From: Planctomycetaceae bacterium
GTDB taxonomy: Bacteria > Planctomycetota > Planctomycetia > Pirellulales > Pirellulaceae
NCBI GenBank assembly: GCA_002709045.1
Contig: PAPJ01000011.1
Coordinates: 1-64,000 of the forward strand
DNA length: 64,000 bases
Reading direction: 5' to 3'
A program made the translations under genes and the position numbers. The notes below the pieces were generated by a model. The model was not told where the DNA came from. It ran no database searches and was given only the letters and a program-made list of their open reading frames with translations. Numbering within the stretch: the stretch's first letter is position 1; the number at the start of each line of letters is the position of its first letter. This document shows positions 35,872 through 43,255 of the stretch, piece by piece.

Positions 35872-35878
35872 TGGACAA

Positions 35879-36031
35879 TTAGCCGGCAACTTCGTTGTCG
35901 TTAGAATTCCGGGATCGAAGTAGCTTTGCCAACTCTGCAAAGAACTCCTCAATATCCATGCGTCCTAATTCCAGTGGTTCGGTACTGTTAAAAAATCTAT
36001 CCAGATCAGATTCTAACCATCGTTGTGCCAT
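35879..36031 (-). CDS. Small hypothetical protein, 50 residues
   Basis: The minus strand has an ATG at 36031 with AAGGAG six bases before it, and runs 50 codons to a TAA at 35879. The product MAQRWLESDLDRFFN... is acidic and strongly helix-forming (MDIEEFFAELAKLLRSR) with a loose polar end. It has no leader or Cys. The ideal ribosome binding site and protein-like composition make it a likely real gene that length cut-offs would miss. It lies tail to tail with the DUF1592 gene (seven bases) and downstream of the PhoD gene, with a hairpin between. I do not recognise the family. Confidence 0.6.
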   Translation of the reverse strand: MAQRWLESDLDRFFNSTEPLELGRMDIEEFFAELAKLLRSRNSNDNEVAG

Positions 36032-36160
36032 TTCAAGCTCCTTATCGATTAAATCAATTGACTTCCGCTAAGTCTTTGCCAGTTGTTTGTGACTGATAGA
36101 AGTATCGAGAAGGGTTGTGACACATTAGGTCACGGCACAAAGGGATTTGCAGAAAAAAAC

Positions 36161-36195
36161 AAAAAATATGAAGCGGAACATCTTTCGCCGCTTTT
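36161..36195 (-). terminator. Rho-independent terminator after the PhoD-type gene
   Basis: On the minus strand AAGCGG (36193-36188) pairs with CCGCTT (36176-36171) around an 11-base loop, followed by a run of T (complement of 36161-36166). It sits about 20 bases past the stop codon. Confidence 0.6.
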
Positions 36196-36212
36196 TATGA
36201 ACAACAAGATTT

Positions 36213-37733
36213 TCATTTGGAATTTTTCATAGCGAGATTTAACACTTTGCCATTTTCATCGCGGTGAATAAATGCCAGACGCGCGGTTCCCTCTACTTCC
36301 GGAAAACTTACAACCTGAAGAAATCCGCCGGAAGGAGGGTCTTGCAGGTAGTGTTGTTTGATATGACCTTCCGGATCGGTACTCAGTTCTTCCCCGGACT
36401 TTCGTCCGGGTCGGCTATTAGCATCCACCAAAGCACCGGAGGAGAACTCTTCGACACCGGTCGGGTCTTCAGCATGATACTGCCAGTGGCGGTCACCGCA
36501 GATTAGATAGAAGTTATTGTCGATCAGTCCTTCGGCTTCCAGAAAATCAAAGAAGAGTTTGCGTTCATAGCGGAAGCCATTAAAGTTTGTGTGATTATCA
36601 AACTTACGTTTATCATCAGGGCCTACCATCGGTGTTGGAGAAACCATAACCTTAAAGGTGGCATCGCTCTGTTTAAGCGTTTGCATGAGCCATTGGCGTT
36701 GTTCTACTCCCCAGATCGTCTTTTCAGGACCGTCTTCCATGGCATTGTCAGTGCGATGAATGCGACCTTCGACAAACCAAATCTGAAGGTCTTTTGAGAC
36801 TCGAATCGTTCGATAGGTCTTCGTTTTCTGATCGCCCATAGCGGCATAAGGAAGTTGCTCGTACATCATCCGAATGGCCATCTCCACACTCGGTAAATGA
36901 TCACCGGAGTTATCTCCATCGTCAATTCGATAATCATGATCATCGACTTCCCAGTAAGTCGGAACGTGAGCGAAGAGAGCACGATAGCGTGGCTGTACAA
37001 ATTGCTCATGCCATTTTTGACGCATTTCTTCAATTGTTTCAGCCCGGGGATCTTTAGGAGTGTCGTAGTAGACGTTATCGCCGGTACCTACAAAGAAGTT
37101 AGGACGTAACTTGCTGATGCTAGCCAAAGCCGGGTAACCCAAATGTTTGTCCCGACCCTTATAGGCTTCCGGTAGTGCTGTATTGTTATGTTCCAGATGA
37201 ATTTTTCCGTCGATTCGGTTGTCTCCGTGGAATTTCGCATAATTCATACCTGTCACAACAACAAAGGAGACAGGATGAGCCTGGTCTTTTCCCGGGTGAG
37301 TAATGAAGCGACCGGTTGGACCGGGCTTGAGAGTATCCTGATTAATGCCGATTTTGGTTTTAATGATGTAAGGCGTATACGGTTTGAGTCCTTTGAAAAT
37401 AACGCGGGCGATAAAGTCGTGTTCAGCTTTAGTTTCCACCACCATTTTTTCAATAGTTGTTAACTCTCCCTTAAATCGCGGTCGTCGTAAGTTGACATCT
37501 TCAATAAGTGCGAATTTCACGATCCCGGTTCTCCCCGGAACATCACCTTCCAGCAGCGTGGTGGATGAAGTCAGACGAATCTGAGCGTGAATACTTGTTG
37601 AAGTTAATTCGCCTAGCATGATTCCCTGACCGGCATACAGGCCTGGTTTAGGTTCTTTGGCCGGTTTTGCCGCGATTGCCGAGATTGTAAATGTCGCAGT
37701 CAGGCAGATAGCAAGTACAAATTGTTTAGGCAT
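36213..37733 (-). CDS. PhoD-type alkaline phosphatase / metallophosphatase
   Basis: From the ATG at 37733 the product is 506 residues with a signal peptide (MPKQFVLAICLTATFTISAIAA). A start 22 codons earlier is possible, but GGAG eight bases before 37733 favours the inner one. An N-terminal beta domain precedes the PhoD-like phosphoesterase domain. Its metal and active-site segments are FVGTGDNVYYDTP, WEVDDHDYRIDDGDNSGD, and the C-terminal CGDRHWQYHAEDP with SSGALVDANSRPG. The family hydrolyses phosphate mono- and diesters outside the cell with Fe/Ca. No Pho-box is evident in the 110 bases before it. A terminator follows. Confidence 0.85.
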   Translation of the reverse strand: MPKQFVLAICLTATFTISAIAAKPAKEPKPGLYAGQGIMLGELTSTSIHAQIRLTSSTTLLEGDVPGRTGIVKFALIEDVNLRRPRFKGELTTIEKMVVETKAEHDFIARVIFKGLKPYTPYIIKTKIGINQDTLKPGPTGRFITHPGKDQAHPVSFVVVTGMNYAKFHGDNRIDGKIHLEHNNTALPEAYKGRDKHLGYPALASISKLRPNFFVGTGDNVYYDTPKDPRAETIEEMRQKWHEQFVQPRYRALFAHVPTYWEVDDHDYRIDDGDNSGDHLPSVEMAIRMMYEQLPYAAMGDQKTKTYRTIRVSKDLQIWFVEGRIHRTDNAMEDGPEKTIWGVEQRQWLMQTLKQSDATFKVMVSPTPMVGPDDKRKFDNHTNFNGFRYERKLFFDFLEAEGLIDNNFYLICGDRHWQYHAEDPTGVEEFSSGALVDANSRPGRKSGEELSTDPEGHIKQHYLQDPPSGGFLQVVSFPEVEGTARLAFIHRDENGKVLNLAMKNSK

Positions 37734-37843
37734 TGTTGTTACTCCAACGGTTGGGTGCTCGGATTCAGTCCTTACAATATAAAGCAGACAGCTAATCAAT
37801 AAACCATCTGTTCCTTAAATTCGAAACGGCTGCATTTAAAGAG

Positions 37844-38791
37844 ATGCCTTCCAAACGTACCAGTCCCCGAAAACGAGCACCGCGTAATCGCACATTGGTG
37901 CTGTCCCGGTCAGACCGTAAACGGCTGCTGCCTTTACTCCTCACTCAGCCGCCCAAACGGCAGCGTACTAAGCCGGTTGCCGGGATCGTATGCGGAGACT
38001 ATCAGGACTGGGTTAGATTTTTACCGCGTAATTCTGTTGATTTACTGATGCTCGACCCGCCTTACAATCTGACAAAGTCTTTTGGAGCACTTAAGTTTGC
38101 GGCGCGTACAGAAAATAAATATACGCTGTGGTTACAGAATGTCATTCGTCAACTCATTCCGCTGTTGAAAAAAACCGCCTCGATCTATATTTGCGGAGAT
38201 TGGCGTACTTCGTTATCGATCATGAAAGTAGCTCAAGAGTTTTTCTATGTGCGCAATCGAATTACCTGGGAACGTGAGAAGGGACGCGGCGCTAAGTCCA
38301 ACTGGAAAAATGCCCATGAAGATATTTGGTTCTGTACCATGTCGTCAGCTTACACTTTTCATGTCGATCAGGTAAAACATCGCCGACGTGTAATCGCACC
38401 CTACAGGAATACAGATGGCACTCCTAAAGACTGGGATGAAAGCCGGGAAGGTAATTATCGTGATACGCATCCGGCTAATTTATGGAATGATCTATCCGTT
38501 CCTTTTTGGTCGATGACAGAAAATACAGACCATCCGACACAGAAACCGGAGAAACTAGTTGCCAAGTTATTACTGGCTAGTTCTAATCCCGGAGATTATG
38601 TGTTCGATCCCTTCGGTGGAAGTGGAACAACGGCAGTGGTCGCCAGCAAGCTCCAGCGTCAGTGCTTATCGATTGATTTAAACCAGCAATACGGGTTATG
38701 GGCATTAAAGCGTCTGGAAATGGCGAAGCAGGATCAATCTATACAGGGTTATGAAGACGGAGTCTTCTGGCAACGTAACGCAGGAAAATAA
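37844..38791 (+). CDS. DNA methyltransferase, beta-class (N6-adenine/N4-cytosine)
   Basis: This 315-residue methyltransferase has a very basic first 45 residues (many Arg, Lys and Pro), perhaps for DNA contact. The catalytic motif IV is DPPYNL at about 71-76, and the AdoMet-binding motif I FDPFGGSGTT comes after it near residue 252. That order marks the beta class of N6-adenine or N4-cytosine enzymes. The HEDIWFCT and DHPTQKPEKL segments are typical. No restriction endonuclease lies nearby, so it may be a solitary enzyme for regulation or cell-cycle control. Two small genes follow almost without gaps (one base, then a TGATG overlap), which indicates one operon. The target sequence is unknown. 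Confidence 0.88.
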   Translation: MPSKRTSPRKRAPRNRTLVLSRSDRKRLLPLLLTQPPKRQRTKPVAGIVCGDYQDWVRFLPRNSVDLLMLDPPYNLTKSFGALKFAARTENKYTLWLQNVIRQLIPLLKKTASIYICGDWRTSLSIMKVAQEFFYVRNRITWEREKGRGAKSNWKNAHEDIWFCTMSSAYTFHVDQVKHRRRVIAPYRNTDGTPKDWDESREGNYRDTHPANLWNDLSVPFWSMTENTDHPTQKPEKLVAKLLLASSNPGDYVFDPFGGSGTTAVVASKLQRQCLSIDLNQQYGLWALKRLEMAKQDQSIQGYEDGVFWQRNAGK

Positions 38792-38792
38792 T

Positions 38793-39032
38793 ATGCAACA
38801 AGATGTGAAGACCGGATATTACCGTCACTATAAAAATAAGGACTATACCGTCCTGGGAACGGTCTTTCATAGTGAGACCGAAGAAACGATGGTACTTTAT
38901 CGCCAGGAATATGGAGACCGAAATCTTTGGGTCCGACCTTTCGATATGTTTTTTGAAAATGTAACAGTGGATGGTGAAACGATACCTCGTTTTGCCTATT
39001 TAGGGCCGGCTGAAAAGGAGGAGTTAGGGTGA
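38793..39032 (+). CDS. DUF1653 protein
   Basis: This 79-residue protein fits the DUF1653 family: KTGYYRHYKNKDYTVLGTVFHSET at the start, then TMVLYRQEYGDRNLWVRPFDMFFENV. The ATG at 38793 comes one base after the methyltransferase stop, with an AGGA site inside the end of that gene. A longer reading from 38751 would lie inside the methyltransferase and is not needed. DUF1653 members are small and uncharacterised. Coupling to the methyltransferase and the next gene suggests a shared function. Confidence 0.85.
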   Translation: MQQDVKTGYYRHYKNKDYTVLGTVFHSETEETMVLYRQEYGDRNLWVRPFDMFFENVTVDGETIPRFAYLGPAEKEELG

Positions 39033-39553
39033 TGTCGCAATTCTCCAATGACTATGAACTGGTTAATGGATTCGAAATGCATGAGGAGAGTCCGGAGCAT
39101 TTCCATATCCCCCACGATTTGCTGAAAAAGTACTTGTCCGTTGGTCAGTTTGTAGAGTTACGTGTCGATTCACCAAGATTCTCCAGTCATCCTGATGCGC
39201 CTCAGGGATGTACCTGTCCGGTTTGTAACGGAGAAGCGTCTAAACCGATCATTGGTCACCCTTTTCCGTTGTCGCTGATCAATGTTCAGGGAGATTCTTT
39301 GCCTTCCCGGGGGTGGGGAGAAGACTTTTGGGTGCAGATTGTGATACGTGATGGAGATCAATTACAGGGCAGAGTGGACAATCATCTGTACGAGAAGAAA
39401 CTGCATGAGATAGAGTTTAACAGCATCATTGACTTTACACTTGATCATGTGCTGGCAGTGCACCCGATTCATCGGGAACAGCTGGTTTTAAGTATGACAC
39501 CTGAAGAGGTCAAGGAATTTGCTGTCTGGTTGGGCACCTTGCGCGATGACTAA
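39032..39553 (+). CDS. Hypothetical protein with CxCPxC cluster, third gene of the methyltransferase unit
   Basis: The ATG at 39032 overlaps the previous stop as TGATG, with GGAGG about ten bases upstream. A GTG one codon earlier is also possible. The 173-residue product is acidic and soluble. Residues about 60-72 hold CTCPVCNGEAS, a possible half of a metal site. The rest mixes beta-like strands (WVQIVIRDGDQLQGRVDN) with a final helix (TPEEVKEFAVWLG). I do not recognise the family. Its tight coupling suggests it works with the methyltransferase or with DUF1653. Confidence 0.75.
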   Translation: MSQFSNDYELVNGFEMHEESPEHFHIPHDLLKKYLSVGQFVELRVDSPRFSSHPDAPQGCTCPVCNGEASKPIIGHPFPLSLINVQGDSLPSRGWGEDFWVQIVIRDGDQLQGRVDNHLYEKKLHEIEFNSIIDFTLDHVLAVHPIHREQLVLSMTPEEVKEFAVWLGTLRDD

Positions 39554-39705
39554 CCCTTGCCCTTTAGTTTCAGGTTCCTGGCACCGCAGCCTGACGGCTG
39601 TCTACTATTCGGTAAACCAGATTCGCATTAAACTGGAAGTTGCTGTAGCAGTTCTCTGATACAGTCTTTATACGACTCGGTTTATTACTCGTCCGATTTA
39701 GATTT

Positions 39706-42459
39706 ATGTCACATTCCTCGTTCGAAACGCTTAGTAAAGAAGTTGACCAATTAGGTCGCTTAATTGGTGATGTGATTCGCGAGATGGACGGTGATGAAGG
39801 ATTTGAATTAGTCGAATCGGTTCGTAAGATGATCCGTGAACTGCGTGGTGGTAATCGTGACCGTGAGAAGGAGCTTGACAGCATTATTTCCGATGTTGAT
39901 AAAGCACAGATCATCACCCTGACGCGAGCATTTACCATCTTTCTCGAGTTATCCAATTTGGCGGAAGACCGTCAGCGAGTTCGTGTACTGCATGATCGCA
40001 GGATGAATGCTTATCCGGAGCCGGCGAAAGAAACGATTCGGGCAATTATTAAGGGTTTCCATGATCGGGGTTATACCGACCAACAGGTACAGCAGTTTGT
40101 TAATCAAGCTCGTGTGGAACTTGTTCTGACGGCACACCCCACAGAAGCCAAGCGTCGGTCGATCCGCCGATTGCTAAATGACCTGCGGAAACTACTGGAT
40201 AGTCAGGACTCTCACGACCTGTTGCCATATAAACGTGAGCGGATTCCAGGCGAAGTAAAGGCTCAGATACGAAAACTCTGGCAAACAGACTTCATTCGTT
40301 CAAGACGTCCCACGGTATTGCAGGAAGTGCAACGTGGTCTGGCCTATAAGGATGTCCTGTGGGAGGTCGTACCGCGTGTTGCCAATGACTTGCGACAGGC
40401 TCTGGCCGATTATTACCCCGCTGTAAAGAAAACCAATCCGTTGTTTATTTACGGTTCGTGGATTGGCGGTGACCGAGATGGTAACCCATTTGTGACACCG
40501 GATGTTACCGCTCAGACTTTTGAATGGCTGCGGGAAGCTGCACTGGAAACACATCTGAATCAGTGCAAGAAATTAGGACGTTCACTATGTATCTCTGATA
40601 AACACTCGGAAGCAGGCAGGATGATCCTTGATTCGGTGGCTAGTGCCAAAAAGCGATGGCCGGATCTGGAGTCATTGCTGCAGCGAGTACCGCCACGTGA
40701 ATCGTATCGTCAGTGGCTTCGTGTGATTCACTGGAGATTATCACAAACTGCGACCTTAGGCATGACGGATCGGGTTTCTAATATTCCGGGGGCCTATATG
40801 TCGGCTGCCGAGTTGCATAGTGATCTGACATTGATCCGTAATAGTTTGCGAACCACAGGCAATTCAATTATTGCTGAGAAAGAAGTGCAGCCTTGGCTGG
40901 ATCAGATTCGTATCTTTGGATTCCATATGATGCATCTTGATATTCGTCAGGACTCGAGCGTCTATGCTGAGGTCATGAACGATATCTGGAAAGTTACAGG
41001 AAAGCATGATGATCCGGCGAATCTGGCGGAAATGCAACGGCAGGAATTGTTGCAAAGCACGCTTGGTAGTGAGATCCCAGCGGAACGGTCTATTTTTGAA
41101 GAGCCAACACAGCGTACTCTGGAATTATTTACCGTCATGCGGCGGACTGCCCGTGTCTATGGTATGGCAGCACTCGGGGCCCATGTGGTCAGCATGACAA
41201 GAACCCCCAGCGATTTGCTGACCGTATTATGGCTCTGGAAATGGTCCGAGTCTGTTGATGGTGGCGATGAGCAGGACAGTCTCAGTCAGTTACCACTGGT
41301 TCCACTTTTTGAAACCATTGAGGATCTCAGAAATGCTGATGCAACGTTAACATCATTACTTAGTGATTCTGTTTATCGGGAGTATCTGAAACAACAGGGT
41401 GATAACCAGACCATCATGATCGGGTACAGCGATAGTACGAAAGATGGTGGTTATTTAGCCGGACAGTGGGGTCTTTATAATTCACAGTCAAGAATGGCCA
41501 AAGTCGCTAAAGAATCTGGTATCAACCTGACATTCTTTCATGGTCGGGGTGGGTCGCTTGGGCGAGGTGGCGGACCTGCCGCTAAATCGGTTCTTTCTCT
41601 GCCTGAAGATTCGTTTAATGGCACGTTAAGATTAACCGAGCAGGGTGAAATTCTTTCAGACCGCTATGATAATCCACACATTGCAAGCCGTCACCTTGAG
41701 CAGCTCGCATGGGCCGTGTTAGCAAAAATTTCTGATGATTCAACGATCAACTTATCGCCCTGGCAGGAAACCATTCAGCAGTTAGCAGATCGTTCACGTG
41801 TAGCGTATCGTCAACTTGTGGATCATCCGGGATTTCCGGACTTCTATCGACACGTGACACCGATTAACCAAATCGAAAAACTTCCGATTGGTTCGCGGCC
41901 GTCGAAACGCCGTAAAGGTGATAAAGTTGAAAACCTGCGTGCCATTCCATGGGTTTTTTCATGGACGCAGTGTCGTTGTTTGATTCCGGCCTGGTTTGGC
42001 ATTGGTTCGGCCTGTAAGCAATTTGTGGATACAGGAGAGTTTGAGACACTTCAGGGCATGTATGATGAGTGGACTTTCTTTAAAGCCATTATTGATAATG
42101 CAGCTCTGGCACTGGCTAAAACCAACATGCCGGTGTTTAGCCGATATGCTCAACTTGGTGCTGATCTGGAAGGTGGTAGTGAATTGATCGAAATGATCAA
42201 TACCGAGTACGAAAATACACTGAATGCTATCCTGAAACTAACCGGCTCAGAGCAGTTACTGGATAAAGTAGGTTGGTTATACCGTTCGATTGATGTTCGC
42301 AATGGCTATGTCGGTCCACTCAATTTATTGCAGATTGAATTGATGAAACGATGTGCTGCTGCTTCGGAAGATGACAGTCCTGAGTATCTTTCTGATCTGG
42401 ATTATCAGACTCAGTTGACGATTAAGGGAGTTTCCACCGGAATGCGTGGTACAGGCTAA
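39706..42459 (+). CDS. ppc: Phosphoenolpyruvate carboxylase
   Basis: This 917-residue enzyme joins bicarbonate to phosphoenolpyruvate to make oxaloacetate, feeding the TCA cycle. Both signature motifs are intact: LTAHPTEAKRRS at about 142-153 (catalytic His near 145) and FHGRGGSLGRGGGPA around 620. The end of the protein, STGMRGTG, is the expected C-terminus (usually NTG) that closes over the active site. Length agrees with bacterial PEPC (about 880-930). It is cytoplasmic and homotetrameric in known cases. It is transcribed alone, converging on a thioredoxin-like gene with 45 bases between, where a short GGATTC/GAATCC hairpin (42471-42487) lacks a T run. Confidence 0.96.
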   Translation: MSHSSFETLSKEVDQLGRLIGDVIREMDGDEGFELVESVRKMIRELRGGNRDREKELDSIISDVDKAQIITLTRAFTIFLELSNLAEDRQRVRVLHDRRMNAYPEPAKETIRAIIKGFHDRGYTDQQVQQFVNQARVELVLTAHPTEAKRRSIRRLLNDLRKLLDSQDSHDLLPYKRERIPGEVKAQIRKLWQTDFIRSRRPTVLQEVQRGLAYKDVLWEVVPRVANDLRQALADYYPAVKKTNPLFIYGSWIGGDRDGNPFVTPDVTAQTFEWLREAALETHLNQCKKLGRSLCISDKHSEAGRMILDSVASAKKRWPDLESLLQRVPPRESYRQWLRVIHWRLSQTATLGMTDRVSNIPGAYMSAAELHSDLTLIRNSLRTTGNSIIAEKEVQPWLDQIRIFGFHMMHLDIRQDSSVYAEVMNDIWKVTGKHDDPANLAEMQRQELLQSTLGSEIPAERSIFEEPTQRTLELFTVMRRTARVYGMAALGAHVVSMTRTPSDLLTVLWLWKWSESVDGGDEQDSLSQLPLVPLFETIEDLRNADATLTSLLSDSVYREYLKQQGDNQTIMIGYSDSTKDGGYLAGQWGLYNSQSRMAKVAKESGINLTFFHGRGGSLGRGGGPAAKSVLSLPEDSFNGTLRLTEQGEILSDRYDNPHIASRHLEQLAWAVLAKISDDSTINLSPWQETIQQLADRSRVAYRQLVDHPGFPDFYRHVTPINQIEKLPIGSRPSKRRKGDKVENLRAIPWVFSWTQCRCLIPAWFGIGSACKQFVDTGEFETLQGMYDEWTFFKAIIDNAALALAKTNMPVFSRYAQLGADLEGGSELIEMINTEYENTLNAILKLTGSEQLLDKVGWLYRSIDVRNGYVGPLNLLQIELMKRCAAASEDDSPEYLSDLDYQTQLTIKGVSTGMRGTG

Positions 42460-42504
42460 CCCTTTAAGCTGGATTCGCACGGAATCCTATCATCTTTCGA
42501 TATG

Positions 42505-43080
42505 TCAGCCGCGTTCGCGTGTGTTGTCCTGAACTGGTTTTTTTCCAGCCAGTACTGCTTCTATTGCTTGTTCTGCCAAAGCATCATCACTCTGCTGGAA
42601 TTGCCCCCAGTACCGGACAACATTGTTAGCATCGATCACGACCGTTGTGGTTGTCATTTTTGCCCCAAACAGATCGGCAAGGTTCCCTTTGGCATCGATC
42701 AGCACGGGCATCTGAAGTTTCTTTTCCTTTAGAACTTTAGAGATTGTACGGGCTTCTTCACCTGCACTGGAGTCTAAAGCAAGGATTGCGACTTTCCCCT
42801 TATATTTTTCAGAAAGATCGCTCAGCGGTTGATCCACCTTGCGACAACTGCCGCAGAACGAACACCAGAATGTGAGTACAGTAATACCACTTGAATTGTT
42901 CTTTTGGTCCGACTGAATGGCCTTGAGACTTGTTTTTCGTCCTTTCAGGGTACGGACTTCGAAGTTTGGTACGGTGTCTCCAATGTGGTGTACTTTGAGA
43001 TCCACCTCGTTGCCCGGAGATGCTGTACCGGCAAGCAGTAAAACAGTGCCTATAATGAAGGCTGTATATTTTTTCAGCAT
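42505..43080 (-). CDS. TlpA-like thioredoxin-fold protein, exported
   Basis: From the ATG at 43080 the product is 191 residues with a signal peptide (MLKKYTAFIIGTVLLLAGTASPG). A start seven codons earlier is possible. The thioredoxin fold contains TFWCSFCGSCRKVDQPL, so Cys occur as C-x-x-C-x-x-C; the first pair, WCSFC, sits where the TlpA/ResA active site WCxxC belongs. The rest (VLIDAKGNLADLFGAKMTTTTVVIDANNVVRYWGQF) carries the cis-Pro region, here with Thr-Thr in place of the usual Thr-Pro. It likely reduces disulfides in the periplasm, perhaps during cytochrome c assembly, given the many c-type heme proteins nearby. Confidence 0.82.
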   Translation of the reverse strand: MLKKYTAFIIGTVLLLAGTASPGNEVDLKVHHIGDTVPNFEVRTLKGRKTSLKAIQSDQKNNSSGITVLTFWCSFCGSCRKVDQPLSDLSEKYKGKVAILALDSSAGEEARTISKVLKEKKLQMPVLIDAKGNLADLFGAKMTTTTVVIDANNVVRYWGQFQQSDDALAEQAIEAVLAGKKPVQDNTRERG

Positions 43081-43255
43081 TGAAAAACGCTCCGAGAACA
43101 CTTAGCAACAAAGGATTTTCATTTATTGTAGTTGAACTAAGGGGGTATTTAATAACGGATTTTGAATTCCTTGAATAAGCACTTATTACCAAAGACTCAA
43201 TAATTAATTTTAGATAAAATAGGGATAGGTGATTTATCCCTTCAATCAAAGGAAT

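Noticed and set aside
37844..38791. Restriction-modification system
   Set aside because: Only the methyltransferase is recognisable; neither following gene shows a nuclease motif that I can identify.
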